From Thalassospira sp. HF15 (GTDB lineage Bacteria > Pseudomonadota > Alphaproteobacteria > Rhodospirillales > Thalassospiraceae): 64,000 bases of DNA. The stretch lies in NCBI RefSeq assembly GCF_011806525.1, contig NZ_JAAVKI010000004.1, forward strand, positions 1-64,000. The letters run 5' to 3'. How positions within the stretch are numbered: the stretch's first letter is position 1; every line of letters starts with the position of its first letter. Position numbers and translations under genes: made by a program. Below are positions 19,112 through 27,852 of the stretch, piece by piece. Under the pieces are notes generated by a model that did no database searches, was not told the DNA's origin, and saw only the letters and a list, made by a program, of their open reading frames with translations.

Positions 19112-19147
19112 TCAATACCACGTCAAACTAGCCGGAAGGTCCTGCTT
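19112..19147 (-). repeat. Duplicated LysR 3' end, distal border of the SIR2-STAND insertion
   Basis: Read on the minus strand this piece encodes K-Q-D-L-P-A-S-L-T-W-Y and a TGA stop. The neighbouring LysR gene ends K-Q-D-L-P-A-S-L-T-W-H-P-stop at 21769-21807. Over the ten shared codons 28 of 30 bases agree, and both differences are silent third positions (Ser, Ala). It is therefore a real alternative 3' end of that gene, not a chance match, and marks the left edge of a ~2.6-kb insert. A separate hairpin-forming repeat (CATTGATTG/CAATCAATG) is at 19035-19071. Nothing else is seen between 18979 and 19319. Confidence 0.75.
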
Positions 19148-19319
19148 AGAAAATTGTACTTTCATCACTATTGCAAAGACTTCCAGTGAAGCTCGTCGAG
19201 TGCAGAATTAACCTCAAAACGCCTCAGCTTCCAACAACCCTAACTTGACTCACAACAAAGAAATATCACTTAATAAGACATATCAAATAAACAAAGTACG
19301 CCGGGGAGTCGTAACGAAA

Positions 19320-21734
19320 ATGCCAATTGATATTTCAATCCTTTGCAGAAGAATTTCTCCAGAAAGAACTACACTTATTTTTGGAGCCGGTTCTTCGATA
19401 CCCTCTGGCGGTCCGTCTGGCGATGACCTCTCAAAAGTCCTCTCGGAAAAGTTCGAAATAGAAATCACTGCGCCCCTTCCACTATCGGACATAGCAACGA
19501 TAGCAGAAGCCAAGTCTAATCGGCGGCAACTGATTGATACAGTTTCACAACTCCTCTCACCAATTGAACCAATGAGAGGCATGCTCAACCTGCCAGACTA
19601 TGAATGGGCGAGTATCTTCACGACAAATTATGACGAGATTATCGAAAAATCATATAAGAAACGAAAGAAAGCCCTAAGAACAATTTCGTCAAACTATGAT
19701 TTCAGCAATCAATCATCACTAGATGATCAGGTTTTGTTCAAAATACATGGCACCATCAGCAAAGATGAAAGCACCGGACACAAACAAAGGATGGTACTAA
19801 CAGCCGCTGATTTTGATCAGACCACAGAATACCGCGAACTACTATATTCAAAACTTACTGATCAGCTATTAAACAATGACGCAATTGTAATTGGGAACTC
19901 CCTTCAAGATCCTGATTTAAAAGAGATAATAGATGAAATTATAAAAATAAAAAAATCGAAGGGCGCTCCTGGGACAATATATGTCTTTTCATTCAACAAA
20001 GATGAAAATCAAGCCTTGGTCTATGAGTCTAGAGGACTACAGGTTTGCTTTGGAGGTATAGATGAATTTTTCTCTGCCCTTCATTCTCAACAATCACCGA
20101 ACAAACTATTACTCACCGACTCCGATGACATTCTAGATACGGATCGGCGGGTTCATCCCGCAACAACTACTGTCTCAACTTCAAGGGCAAAACGAAGTGG
20201 CGATTTGAACAAAATGTTCAACGGAAGCCCCGCAAGTTATGCTGACATTCTACGTGGCTGGACGTTTGAAAGAGATTTCGCAGATAAACTTGAGCACCAA
20301 CTAGCCGAAGGACCGTCAAGAATTGCTTATATTCTTGGCGCGGCAGGATCCGGCAAGACCACTGGTGCAAGAAAATGTCTAAACCAGCTTGTTGATCGAG
20401 AAATACTGTGCTGGGAACACGAGAGCAATCTATCGCTATATGTAGATGGCTGGATCAAAATCGACGCAGAGCTGCGGCGCACCAAACAGACAGGTGTACT
20501 TTTAATTGATGAAGCACATCAACATCTGCACGAAATCAATAAACTTGTGGACGAGATCTGCAAACATGAAACCCTCGCTCTACGTTTGATCTTGATCTCA
20601 AGCAAACACCACTGGAATCCGAGATTAAAGTCCCCCAATATTTTTGCTCACGGCGTTCTCTATGAAACTGGCTCACTAACAGTCAGAGAAATCGACTCCC
20701 TCCTTGATATACTTCAATCTAAAACCGAGATTTCCGATCTGGTTGAGAGTAGATTTACTGGGTTCAGCAGAAGTGAAAGGCGAAACCGTCTTTTGGAGCG
20801 CTGTGGATCGGATATGTTTGTTTGCATGAAAAATATATTCGGCTTTGAATCTTTCGACGACATCATCCTCCGCGAATATGGATCTTTGAACTCCGACTAC
20901 CAAGAAACGTACAAGCAGGTTGCTGGCATGCAAGCCGCAGGCATTCGCGTACATAGACAAATGGTAATACGAACGATTGGCATCCATGCGACGCAAATCA
21001 CGCGTTACTTAGATGACCTAGACGGAATAATTGAAGAAAAAACCATAAGTGAGAAGCACGGCATTTATGGGTGGTCAGTTCGTCACCACACAATCGCGGG
21101 CATTATATCTAAATACAAGCTGTCAGACCAAGACGAATACTACAACTTACTCGACAGAACGATTGAGCTCATAAACCCAACCTACTTTATAGAAGTACAC
21201 TCAATAAACGAGATGTGCGACATGGACAGAGGCATCACCAAAATAAATGACAAGAGAAAACAGAATATACTTTTAAGAAAAATGATTTCACTGGTACCGC
21301 AAGAGAGGGTCCCGAGACACCGACTAATACGCAATCTGATCGACATGGAAGAATTTGACGCCGCGAATTCAGAAATTAGGCTTTTTGAAAAAGAACTGAG
21401 AACAGATGGCCCTGTGCAGCGGTACAAAGTAAAACTCCTACTAAGCCGAGCAAAAAACACTTCTGGAATAATGCTAGAAGATAAAGTTTCGATTACTTCT
21501 GAAGCTGCACAACTCGCTGAGAGGGGTATTGATAGGTTTAAAGACGACAAAAACCTATACGGAACATATCTCGAAGCGGGCGTTGCATATTACAGGCTAA
21601 CAAAAAATACAGAAATATTCGACAAAGCCATGAAATCTGCAAATAACGCTTATGATCGCATCCTCGATCCCGATCTCAAAAGAACAATTCGGGTATACCA
21701 AAACATTGAACAAAGATTCTCTAGTTCCCTGTAA
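19320..21734 (+). CDS. SIR2-STAND NTPase, putative NAD-depleting anti-phage protein
   Basis: 804 residues from the ATG at 19320 (numbering below); a TTG 25 codons earlier is possible but weaker. The N-terminal SIR2-like domain has 'IFGAGSSIPSGG' (20-31), the catalytic-type asparagine in 'TTNYDE' (N103), the histidine in 'FKIHGT' (H143) and 'VIGNSLQDPDL'. A P-loop NTPase follows with Walker A 'GAAGSGKT' (340-347) and Walker B 'VLLIDEAH' (393-400). A long helical C-terminus, probably winged helix then TPR-like sensor repeats, completes it. The order effector-STAND-sensor matches Avs-type defence proteins, where SIR2 destroys NAD+ after phage recognition. Very low G+C and a duplicated LysR border show recent acquisition. 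Confidence 0.8.
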   Translation: MPIDISILCRRISPERTTLIFGAGSSIPSGGPSGDDLSKVLSEKFEIEITAPLPLSDIATIAEAKSNRRQLIDTVSQLLSPIEPMRGMLNLPDYEWASIFTTNYDEIIEKSYKKRKKALRTISSNYDFSNQSSLDDQVLFKIHGTISKDESTGHKQRMVLTAADFDQTTEYRELLYSKLTDQLLNNDAIVIGNSLQDPDLKEIIDEIIKIKKSKGAPGTIYVFSFNKDENQALVYESRGLQVCFGGIDEFFSALHSQQSPNKLLLTDSDDILDTDRRVHPATTTVSTSRAKRSGDLNKMFNGSPASYADILRGWTFERDFADKLEHQLAEGPSRIAYILGAAGSGKTTGARKCLNQLVDREILCWEHESNLSLYVDGWIKIDAELRRTKQTGVLLIDEAHQHLHEINKLVDEICKHETLALRLILISSKHHWNPRLKSPNIFAHGVLYETGSLTVREIDSLLDILQSKTEISDLVESRFTGFSRSERRNRLLERCGSDMFVCMKNIFGFESFDDIILREYGSLNSDYQETYKQVAGMQAAGIRVHRQMVIRTIGIHATQITRYLDDLDGIIEEKTISEKHGIYGWSVRHHTIAGIISKYKLSDQDEYYNLLDRTIELINPTYFIEVHSINEMCDMDRGITKINDKRKQNILLRKMISLVPQERVPRHRLIRNLIDMEEFDAANSEIRLFEKELRTDGPVQRYKVKLLLSRAKNTSGIMLEDKVSITSEAAQLAERGIDRFKDDKNLYGTYLEAGVAYYRLTKNTEIFDKAMKSANNAYDRILDPDLKRTIRVYQNIEQRFSSSL

Positions 21735-21768
21735 TCCAAGACGGAACCAGCCCTTGTCCCACTGACAA

Positions 21769-22905
21769 CTAAGGGTGCCACGTCAAGCTGGCCGGAAGGT
21801 CCTGCTTGGGGGCAAGCGCAATCACCTGATCAAGGAACAGGCGGGCAATCGGTGACAGGCTTTTGCTTTTGCGGGTAATCACGCCGATATGGCGATGGCG
21901 TTCCGGGGTGGTGAGTGGCACAAACACCAGCTTTTCCGGGGCCGCCATATCCGAGACGCGCGCGGCCAGTTCCGGCAGAACCGTAATCCCCACCCCTTCG
22001 GCGACCATGGCGGCCAGTGTGATGGTGTTGGATGTTTCGACAATCGGGCGCGGCAGGATCGGGCCGGTGGCGCCCAAAGCGATATCGCTGTCTTCCTCTG
22101 ATACGTCACTGCCGTTCGGATCAGGCGACCGCATTGCCTTCTCCTCGGCCCGCATTGCCTTTTGCGCGCGGGCCAAAACCGATTTCGCCGCCGGAATACC
22201 CGCCGCCACCGCATCACGCACGGCGGGACTTAGAACCGGCATGGTATCGCTTGAAAGGTCGCTTGTGACACCGGGCTGCGCCATCAGCGCCCCGGTCCCG
22301 GATTCCGGCCCCAACCCGACAAGCTTTTGCCCGGTTAAATCCGACCAGCGCAAAACCGACTTCTTGGCAAATGCGTGATCGGCCCGGCACAGCACGCCAA
22401 ACCGGTCGGAAAACAGCGGGCGAAAGGCAATATCCGGCAACGCCTGCCATTCCCCGGCAATCCCAAAATCGGCGGCATTATTCGCCACCGCCTCATGCAC
22501 TTCACCGGCATTGCGTTCATCCAGACGAACGCGCGCATCCGGGTGCGCCGCGACAAATTCGGAAATCACTGTCGGCAAAATACGGGTCAAAACAGATGGC
22601 GCTGCGGCAATCGTAATCTTGCCCCCGATCCCCTTTGACAGCGCATCCAGATCACCAAGCGCCTCTTCAAAATCGGCCAGCAACCGCCGCGCAATCGGCA
22701 AGAACCGCTCCCCGGTCTGGGTCAGTGCCACCTGTCGCGTCGTGCGATCAAAAAGGGCTGCCCCCGTCACATCCTCAAACTGGCGAATGGTCGCGGTAAC
22801 CGCAGGCACCCCAAGCCCCAGAACCCCGGCCGCAGCGGTAAAATTCCCCTGATCGGCAACTGCGACAAATACACGCATATGACGGATATTCAGCGATGAC
22901 AGCAT
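21769..22905 (-). CDS. LysR-family transcriptional regulator with an unusual internal insertion
   Basis: 378 residues, about 70 longer than usual. The winged HTH is at 5-62 ('MRVFVAVADQGNFTAAAGVL') and the effector domain starts near 95. The extra length is a single block at about 211-283, rich in A, K, E, D and S, placed between 'LVGLGPESGTGALM' and 'ILPRPIVETSNT'. It therefore interrupts the periplasmic-binding-protein-like fold at one loop. The last codons (K-Q-D-L-P-A-S-L-T-W) are duplicated at 19112-19147, so the 3' end was the integration point of the SIR2-STAND insert. Target genes are unknown; a second LysR gene follows in the same direction. Confidence 0.85.
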   Translation of the reverse strand: MLSSLNIRHMRVFVAVADQGNFTAAAGVLGLGVPAVTATIRQFEDVTGAALFDRTTRQVALTQTGERFLPIARRLLADFEEALGDLDALSKGIGGKITIAAAPSVLTRILPTVISEFVAAHPDARVRLDERNAGEVHEAVANNAADFGIAGEWQALPDIAFRPLFSDRFGVLCRADHAFAKKSVLRWSDLTGQKLVGLGPESGTGALMAQPGVTSDLSSDTMPVLSPAVRDAVAAGIPAAKSVLARAQKAMRAEEKAMRSPDPNGSDVSEEDSDIALGATGPILPRPIVETSNTITLAAMVAEGVGITVLPELAARVSDMAAPEKLVFVPLTTPERHRHIGVITRKSKSLSPIARLFLDQVIALAPKQDLPASLTWHP

Positions 22906-23013
22906 GGTCTTGATGATCCGTTTCGGTTAATTCCCCTGCCCGGTCAGACCATAACGCCCGAAACGGATTGAGGAAAAGGGTTATTGGTTGACGCAACCGC
23001 TTCCGCCTCTAAC

Positions 23014-23967
23014 TCACTTCTTATCGAGCGTCGGCGGCACGGTTTTGATTGCGGTCACGGTTGGGTGCACCTCGATCAGGCATTCGCGGAACACGCGCGC
23101 CATGCGTGACATCACCGATTGCGGGAAGTTCGCCACACACATGCCGATCTTGAAGCTGAGCAGATCGGGACGAAGTGCGCGCATCTCGCCGCGCTCCACC
23201 CATTGCCGGGCGAAGTGGGTGGGCAGGAAGCTGACAAACTTGCCGCTTCGGATCAGATAGGCCAGCCCTTCCATGTCATAAGCCGTCGCACTGGGTGGAT
23301 GTTTGAACAGTGACTGAAACGCCAGCGCCACCGAATAGCCGCGCCGGGCGTATTTCTGTTCGGCCAGTTGTTCGATTGGCATTTTTTCATGCGCCTTTTC
23401 AAACAATGCATGATCCTTGCCGCAATACATCGTCTGTTCTTCGTGAAAAAGCTGCTGCATCTGCACGGCTGCATTCATCGGCTGGTTGGGCATGACGGCG
23501 ATTTCCATCTGCCGACTAAGCAACGCGTTTTCAATCTGGTTGGGGGAGACGACAACAAAGGTCGGATGCACGCCCGGTGCGCGTTCATGAAACAGCGCAA
23601 TCGCCCGATCAAGCTTGCAATTGGGGTTTTCGACCATCGCATCAATCACGCCAACGCGAAGCTCACCCACCATATTACCGCGAATGGCGCCCACCTCGGC
23701 CCGAAAGGAGTCAGCCGCGGCAAACAGTTTGATCACCTCGCTATAGATCTTTTGCCCATGTTCGGTCAGCGAAAAGCCCGACCGCCCGCGCCGACAAAGC
23801 TTCACCCCCAGCCGGGTTTCAAGGGCTGACATCTGCGTGCTGATGGTCGATCTGGAAATACCCAACGCGTCCTGGGCGGCGGTAAAACCGTTGCTTTCGA
23901 CGATGGTTCGGAAAATCCGCAACTGGCGGAAATCCACATCACTGAGCGGCGGAAGTGTAACTGACAT
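23014..23967 (-). CDS. LysR-family transcriptional regulator, divergent from the ureohydrolase/ABC operon
   Basis: 317 residues with a standard LysR layout: HTH at about 13-72 ('GFTAAQDALGISRSTISTQMS') and an effector-binding domain to the end ('GELRVGVIDAMVENPNCKLD'). It is divergent from the ureohydrolase gene across 183 bp, the usual position of a LysR activator controlling its neighbour. That region contains TGAAA-G-TTTCA at 24020-24030, a small palindrome that could be part of the LysR site. The inducer is probably the compound imported or hydrolysed by the neighbouring cluster. Confidence 0.88.
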   Translation of the reverse strand: MSVTLPPLSDVDFRQLRIFRTIVESNGFTAAQDALGISRSTISTQMSALETRLGVKLCRRGRSGFSLTEHGQKIYSEVIKLFAAADSFRAEVGAIRGNMVGELRVGVIDAMVENPNCKLDRAIALFHERAPGVHPTFVVVSPNQIENALLSRQMEIAVMPNQPMNAAVQMQQLFHEEQTMYCGKDHALFEKAHEKMPIEQLAEQKYARRGYSVALAFQSLFKHPPSATAYDMEGLAYLIRSGKFVSFLPTHFARQWVERGEMRALRPDLLSFKIGMCVANFPQSVMSRMARVFRECLIEVHPTVTAIKTVPPTLDKK

Positions 23968-24150
23968 CGGCGGCAGACCTTCGTGAAAGCAATACGTTGA
24001 GAAAATCGGACGTTTAGTTTGAAAGTTTCATATTATTGAACACGTCTCGTCATGGCAATCTCTGCGCACAGTTTGAAGATTTGTATTGCGCCAACTGCGC
24101 GCCTCGCGCCACCAGCGCCCCCAGCGCCACCGCCCTAAGGAACACCGCCC

Positions 24151-25167
24151 ATGAGCAACGCCACCACCAAACCTGAAACTGAATCGGGCATTTCCTTTGT
24201 TCCGCCTTCGGCGATGACCCTGCCGCGCTATGCCGGGGTGGCAAGCTTCATGCGCGCCCCGCATCTTTCAATATCCGATGCGGCCTTAAGCCAGGTCGAT
24301 ATCGCCATGATCGGCGTGCCATGGGATGGCGGCACCACCAACCGCCCTGGCGCGCGGCACGGCCCGCGTCAGTTGCGTGATCTCTCCACAATGATCCGCC
24401 CGAAACATCCGGTCACCGGCCAGAACCCGTTTGAAGACCGCAACGTTGCCGATCTGGGCGATGCGCCGGTCAACCCGGCCGACATCATGGATACGCTTGA
24501 AAGTGTCACGGGCTTTATTGCCGACCTGAAATCAAAGGGCATCACGCCCTTAAGCGCCGGTGGGGATCATTTGCTGTCCTATCCGATCCTCAAGGCACTG
24601 GCAGTTGATGGCCCGCTTGGCATGGTGCATTTCGATGCCCATACCGATCTGTTTGACAGCTATTTCAACGGTTTCAAATACACCCACGGCACGCCGTTCC
24701 GCCGCGCGATCGAGGACGGTTACCTTGATCCCAGGCGCGTGGTTCAGATCGGCATTCGCGGCACGATGTATGACGGCGAGGATGTTGAATGGGGCCTGGC
24801 CCAAGGGGTGCGCATCATTCGCATGGAAGAAGTCCTTGATCGCGGCATTGATCAGGTCATGGCAGAGGCCCGCGACATTGTTGGCCGCGATAAAACCTAT
24901 GTCAGCTTTGATATTGATTCCGTCGACCCCGCCTTCGCGCCGGGCACCGGCACACCGGAAATCGGCGGTTTCAACAGCCGAGAGGCGCAAAAAATGATCC
25001 GCCTTCTGGGCGGCCTTAATCTTGTGGGGGCGGACCTTGTTGAAGTGTCCCCACCTTTTGATCCTTCGGGAGGAACAGCCTGGCTTGGCATCTCGCTCAT
25101 GTATGAATTGCTGTGCGTGCTGGCCGGGTCAAACGCCACCAAAAACCCGAACCGAAAATCGGGCTAG
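24151..25167 (+). CDS. Ureohydrolase (agmatinase/guanidinobutyrase family)
   Basis: 338 residues. The binuclear metal site of arginase-like hydrolases is complete: 'GGDH' (137-140), 'DAHTD' (162-166) and 'SFDIDSVDPAFAPGTGTPE' (about 251-269). The family removes urea from guanidino compounds: agmatine, guanidinobutyrate, guanidinopropionate, or free guanidine in GdmH-type enzymes. Substrate cannot be read from these motifs. The gene is first in an apparent operon with an SsuA/TauA-like binding protein, permease and ATPase, and divergent from a LysR gene, so its substrate is probably imported by that transporter. AAGGA lies nine bases before the ATG. I see no guanidine riboswitch in the leader. 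Confidence 0.88.
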   Translation: MSNATTKPETESGISFVPPSAMTLPRYAGVASFMRAPHLSISDAALSQVDIAMIGVPWDGGTTNRPGARHGPRQLRDLSTMIRPKHPVTGQNPFEDRNVADLGDAPVNPADIMDTLESVTGFIADLKSKGITPLSAGGDHLLSYPILKALAVDGPLGMVHFDAHTDLFDSYFNGFKYTHGTPFRRAIEDGYLDPRRVVQIGIRGTMYDGEDVEWGLAQGVRIIRMEEVLDRGIDQVMAEARDIVGRDKTYVSFDIDSVDPAFAPGTGTPEIGGFNSREAQKMIRLLGGLNLVGADLVEVSPPFDPSGGTAWLGISLMYELLCVLAGSNATKNPNRKSG

Positions 25168-25224
25168 GCATACCGAAAAAGACCAAAACCCATCAGAGAG
25201 CATCTCACACCGGAGACACCATCT

Positions 25225-26202
25225 ATGAAACGCATTCTTTCGAAAATCTGCCTGTCGGGTGCGGCACTCGCAACCGCCTTCTCGCTGTCCACGGCCGCCT
25301 CGGCCGAGGAACTCACCATTGCCCATTCCACCTGGGTTGGCTATGGCCCGCTTTATATCGCCCAGGAAGAAGGCTTCTTTGAAGACGAAGGCCTTGATGT
25401 CAAACTGGTCGTCATGGAAGACGTCAAAACCCGTATGCCGGCCCTGGCCGCCGGCCGGATTGATGTTGCGGTTACCACCATTGACACCGTGCTTGGTTTT
25501 TACACCAAAGACCATCCGCTGACCTATCTGTTTGCGCTTGATGATTCGCGCGGCGGCGACGGCATTGTTGCCAATGCCGACATCAAAAGCCTGGCCGATC
25601 TTAAGGGCAAAAATGTCGCCTATACCGAGGGGTCTGTTTCCCAGTTCTTCTTAAGCGTCCTTCTCAAGGAAGCAGGCATGAGCCTTGACGACGTCAACTC
25701 GATGAACATGTCGGCCGGTGATGCTGGTGCGGCCTTTGTCGCCAAGCGTGTTGACGCCGCCGTGACCTGGGAGCCGTGGCTGACCCGTGGGCAGGATACC
25801 GAACATGGTCACCTGCTGATTGACAGCTCCAAGGCGCCGGGCCTGATCACCGACATCGCGGTCACGACCGAAGAAACCTTGGCGGCCCGTCGTCCGGAAA
25901 TGGAAGCGCTGTATCGTGCTTGGGCCAAGGCGGTTGCCTGGCAGAAAGCAAACGAAGAAGCAGCTGACGTGATTATGGCCAAAGGCGTTGGCGGCTGGCT
26001 TGATGATCCGGCGGTCTTTGCCGACACCCGTTCGGGCATTGCGTTTTACGATGCTGACATGAACAAGACCTTCATGGATCCGTCCAACCCGGATGGCATC
26101 GTTGGCACCATTGCCAATGCGATGACCCTTGGCAAGGAAAGTGGCCTGATCACGCTTGAAGCCGACCCGAAAAGCCTGCTGGCTGCGGACATCGTGAAAT
26201 AA
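25225..26202 (+). CDS. ABC transporter substrate-binding protein, SsuA/TauA/NMT1 type
   Basis: 325 residues. A signal peptide of about 27 residues ('KRILSKICLSGAALATAFSL', cut after A-S-A) exports it to the periplasm. The mature protein begins 'EELTIAHSTWVGYGPLYIAQEEGFF', the characteristic opening of NMT1/SsuA-like binding proteins for sulfonates, taurine, nitrate, thiamine precursors and similar small ligands. It has no lipobox. It lies 57 bp after the ureohydrolase and precedes the permease, so the ligand is probably a guanidino or ureido compound; that is inference from context. Confidence 0.88.
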   Translation: MKRILSKICLSGAALATAFSLSTAASAEELTIAHSTWVGYGPLYIAQEEGFFEDEGLDVKLVVMEDVKTRMPALAAGRIDVAVTTIDTVLGFYTKDHPLTYLFALDDSRGGDGIVANADIKSLADLKGKNVAYTEGSVSQFFLSVLLKEAGMSLDDVNSMNMSAGDAGAAFVAKRVDAAVTWEPWLTRGQDTEHGHLLIDSSKAPGLITDIAVTTEETLAARRPEMEALYRAWAKAVAWQKANEEAADVIMAKGVGGWLDDPAVFADTRSGIAFYDADMNKTFMDPSNPDGIVGTIANAMTLGKESGLITLEADPKSLLAADIVK

Positions 26203-26242
26203 CGAACGCCACCAAGTTCAAGACTTAAAAAGAGCAAGCATC

Positions 26243-27037
26243 ATGTGGACCAGATCCCTTTTCTCGCCCAAGACCGATATCGACAAGGGCACCTATGTCA
26301 CCCTGTCGCTGATTTCGGTTGCAATTGTCATGGCCCTTTGGTGCTTGCTTACCTATGGCGGGATCACGCCCAAGGACTTCCTTGCCGCCCCGCATGAAGT
26401 GGTGGCCGCCGGCATCAAGCGCATCGCCAATATGTCCCTGTTTGAACATATGTGGGCAAGCCTTGTTGTCATCCTGTCGGGCTTTATCCTGGCCTCCGTC
26501 TTTGCCGTTCCCATCGGCATCCTGATGGGCAGTTTCCGCGCGGTGCAGGCGCTGATTGAACCGATCACCGGTTTCATGCGCTATATCCCGGTTTCCGCCC
26601 TGATCCCGCTTCTGATCCTGTGGATCGGCATCGGGGTCGAACAGAAAATCATGGTGATTTTCCTCGGTACTTTTTTCCAGCAGTTGATTCTGATTTCCGA
26701 CGTTTCCGCCCGGATTTCCAAGGACCTGATTGATTGTGCCTACACCCTTGGCGCGGATCGCCGCCGTGTGGTCACCCGTGTGCTGGTTCCGGCCTGCATG
26801 CCCGGTGTGATGGATAACCTGCGCGTTACGATGGGCTGGGCCTGGACCTATCTGGTGGTGGCCGAACTGGTCGCAGCCGACACCGGCCTTGGCTACATGA
26901 TCCTGAACGCCATGCGCGGGCTGTTTACCGATGTGATTTTGCTTGGTGTCTTTACCATCGGCATTCTGGGCCTGATCACCGACTTCTTCTTTAAATGGGC
27001 ACGCCGGCGCTTGCTGCCCTGGTCTGCTGATTTTTAA
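26243..27037 (+). CDS. ABC transporter permease, SsuC/TauC type
   Basis: 264 residues with about six hydrophobic helices. The cytoplasmic EAA-type loop that contacts the ATPase is seen as 'ISKDLIDCAYTLGADRRRVVTRVLVPACMPG' around 157-187. Length and layout match permeases of the sulfonate/taurine/nitrate family, which act as homodimers. It follows the binding protein by 40 bp and precedes the ATPase by 14 bp, consistent with one transcript. Confidence 0.9.
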   Translation: MWTRSLFSPKTDIDKGTYVTLSLISVAIVMALWCLLTYGGITPKDFLAAPHEVVAAGIKRIANMSLFEHMWASLVVILSGFILASVFAVPIGILMGSFRAVQALIEPITGFMRYIPVSALIPLLILWIGIGVEQKIMVIFLGTFFQQLILISDVSARISKDLIDCAYTLGADRRRVVTRVLVPACMPGVMDNLRVTMGWAWTYLVVAELVAADTGLGYMILNAMRGLFTDVILLGVFTIGILGLITDFFFKWARRRLLPWSADF

Positions 27038-27051
27038 GGGGCGATACACTC

Positions 27052-27852
27052 ATGAGCAAGCTTTCCCTCCGTGACATCACGGTCCGTTTCGAACCCAAGG
27101 GCAAACCACCGGTCTTGGCCCTTGATGATGTATCGCTTGATGTTGCCAATGACACCTTTTCGGTGATTGTCGGCCCGTCGGGCTGTGGCAAATCAACGTT
27201 GCTGCGCCTTGTCGCCGGGCTTGAAACCCCGACATCGGGCCGACTTGAACTCGATGGCGATCCGATCAATGGCCCGTCGGCTGATCGCGGCATGGTGTTT
27301 CAAAGCTACACCCTGTTTCCGTGGCTCACAGTCCGTGAAAACGTCATGTTCGGCCCGAAGCTTAAAAACCTTCCGAAATCCGAATGCGAAGACATTGCCG
27401 ATGATCTGATCAAGGCGGTGCATCTTGAAGGGTTTGAAAAATCCTATCCCAAGGAACTCTCGGGCGGCATGCGCCAGCGTGTGGCGCTGGCGCGTGCGCT
27501 TGCCAATGATCCGCGCATTTTGCTGATGGATGAACCGTTTGGCGCGCTTGACAGCCAAACCCGTCAGATGATGCAGGAATTGTTGCTCGATGTCTGGCAA
27601 AGCCGCCGCAAGACGGTGCTTTTCATTACCCACGACATTGACGAGGCGATTTTCCTTGGAGATGAAGTGCATGTGATGTCAGCCCGCCCCGGCCTGATCA
27701 AGCAGTCGCTTGATATCGCGATACCGCGCCCGCGCCACATCGATGCGCTGACCAGCCCGGAATTCATGGATTACAAGCGCACCATCCTGTCGCTGATGCA
27801 TGACGAAGCGATCAAAGCCGAAGACGCCGCCAACCACCGAAAATCGGCCTAG
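27052..27852 (+). CDS. ABC transporter ATP-binding protein, SsuB/TauB type
   Basis: 266 residues with a full ABC ATPase core: Walker A 'GPSGCGKS' (about 43-50), Q loop 'MVFQSYTLFPW', signature 'LSGGMRQR' near 138, Walker B 'ILLMDEPFGALD' near 156 and the switch histidine in 'FITHDIDEA'. It energises the neighbouring permease. An AAGGGG ribosome site precedes the ATG. It is the last gene of the ureohydrolase-transporter operon. Confidence 0.92.
   Translation: MSKLSLRDITVRFEPKGKPPVLALDDVSLDVANDTFSVIVGPSGCGKSTLLRLVAGLETPTSGRLELDGDPINGPSADRGMVFQSYTLFPWLTVRENVMFGPKLKNLPKSECEDIADDLIKAVHLEGFEKSYPKELSGGMRQRVALARALANDPRILLMDEPFGALDSQTRQMMQELLLDVWQSRRKTVLFITHDIDEAIFLGDEVHVMSARPGLIKQSLDIAIPRPRHIDALTSPEFMDYKRTILSLMHDEAIKAEDAANHRKSA

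Noticed and set aside
24031..24150. Leader of the ureohydrolase gene examined for a guanidine riboswitch
   Set aside because: No ACGR-type or other conserved guanidine aptamer blocks are visible; the leader is a short G+C-rich stretch.
26225..27049. Long antisense open frame across the permease gene
   Set aside because: It mirrors the real permease in another frame, is rich in H, Q and G in a way typical of antisense frames, and has no start signal.
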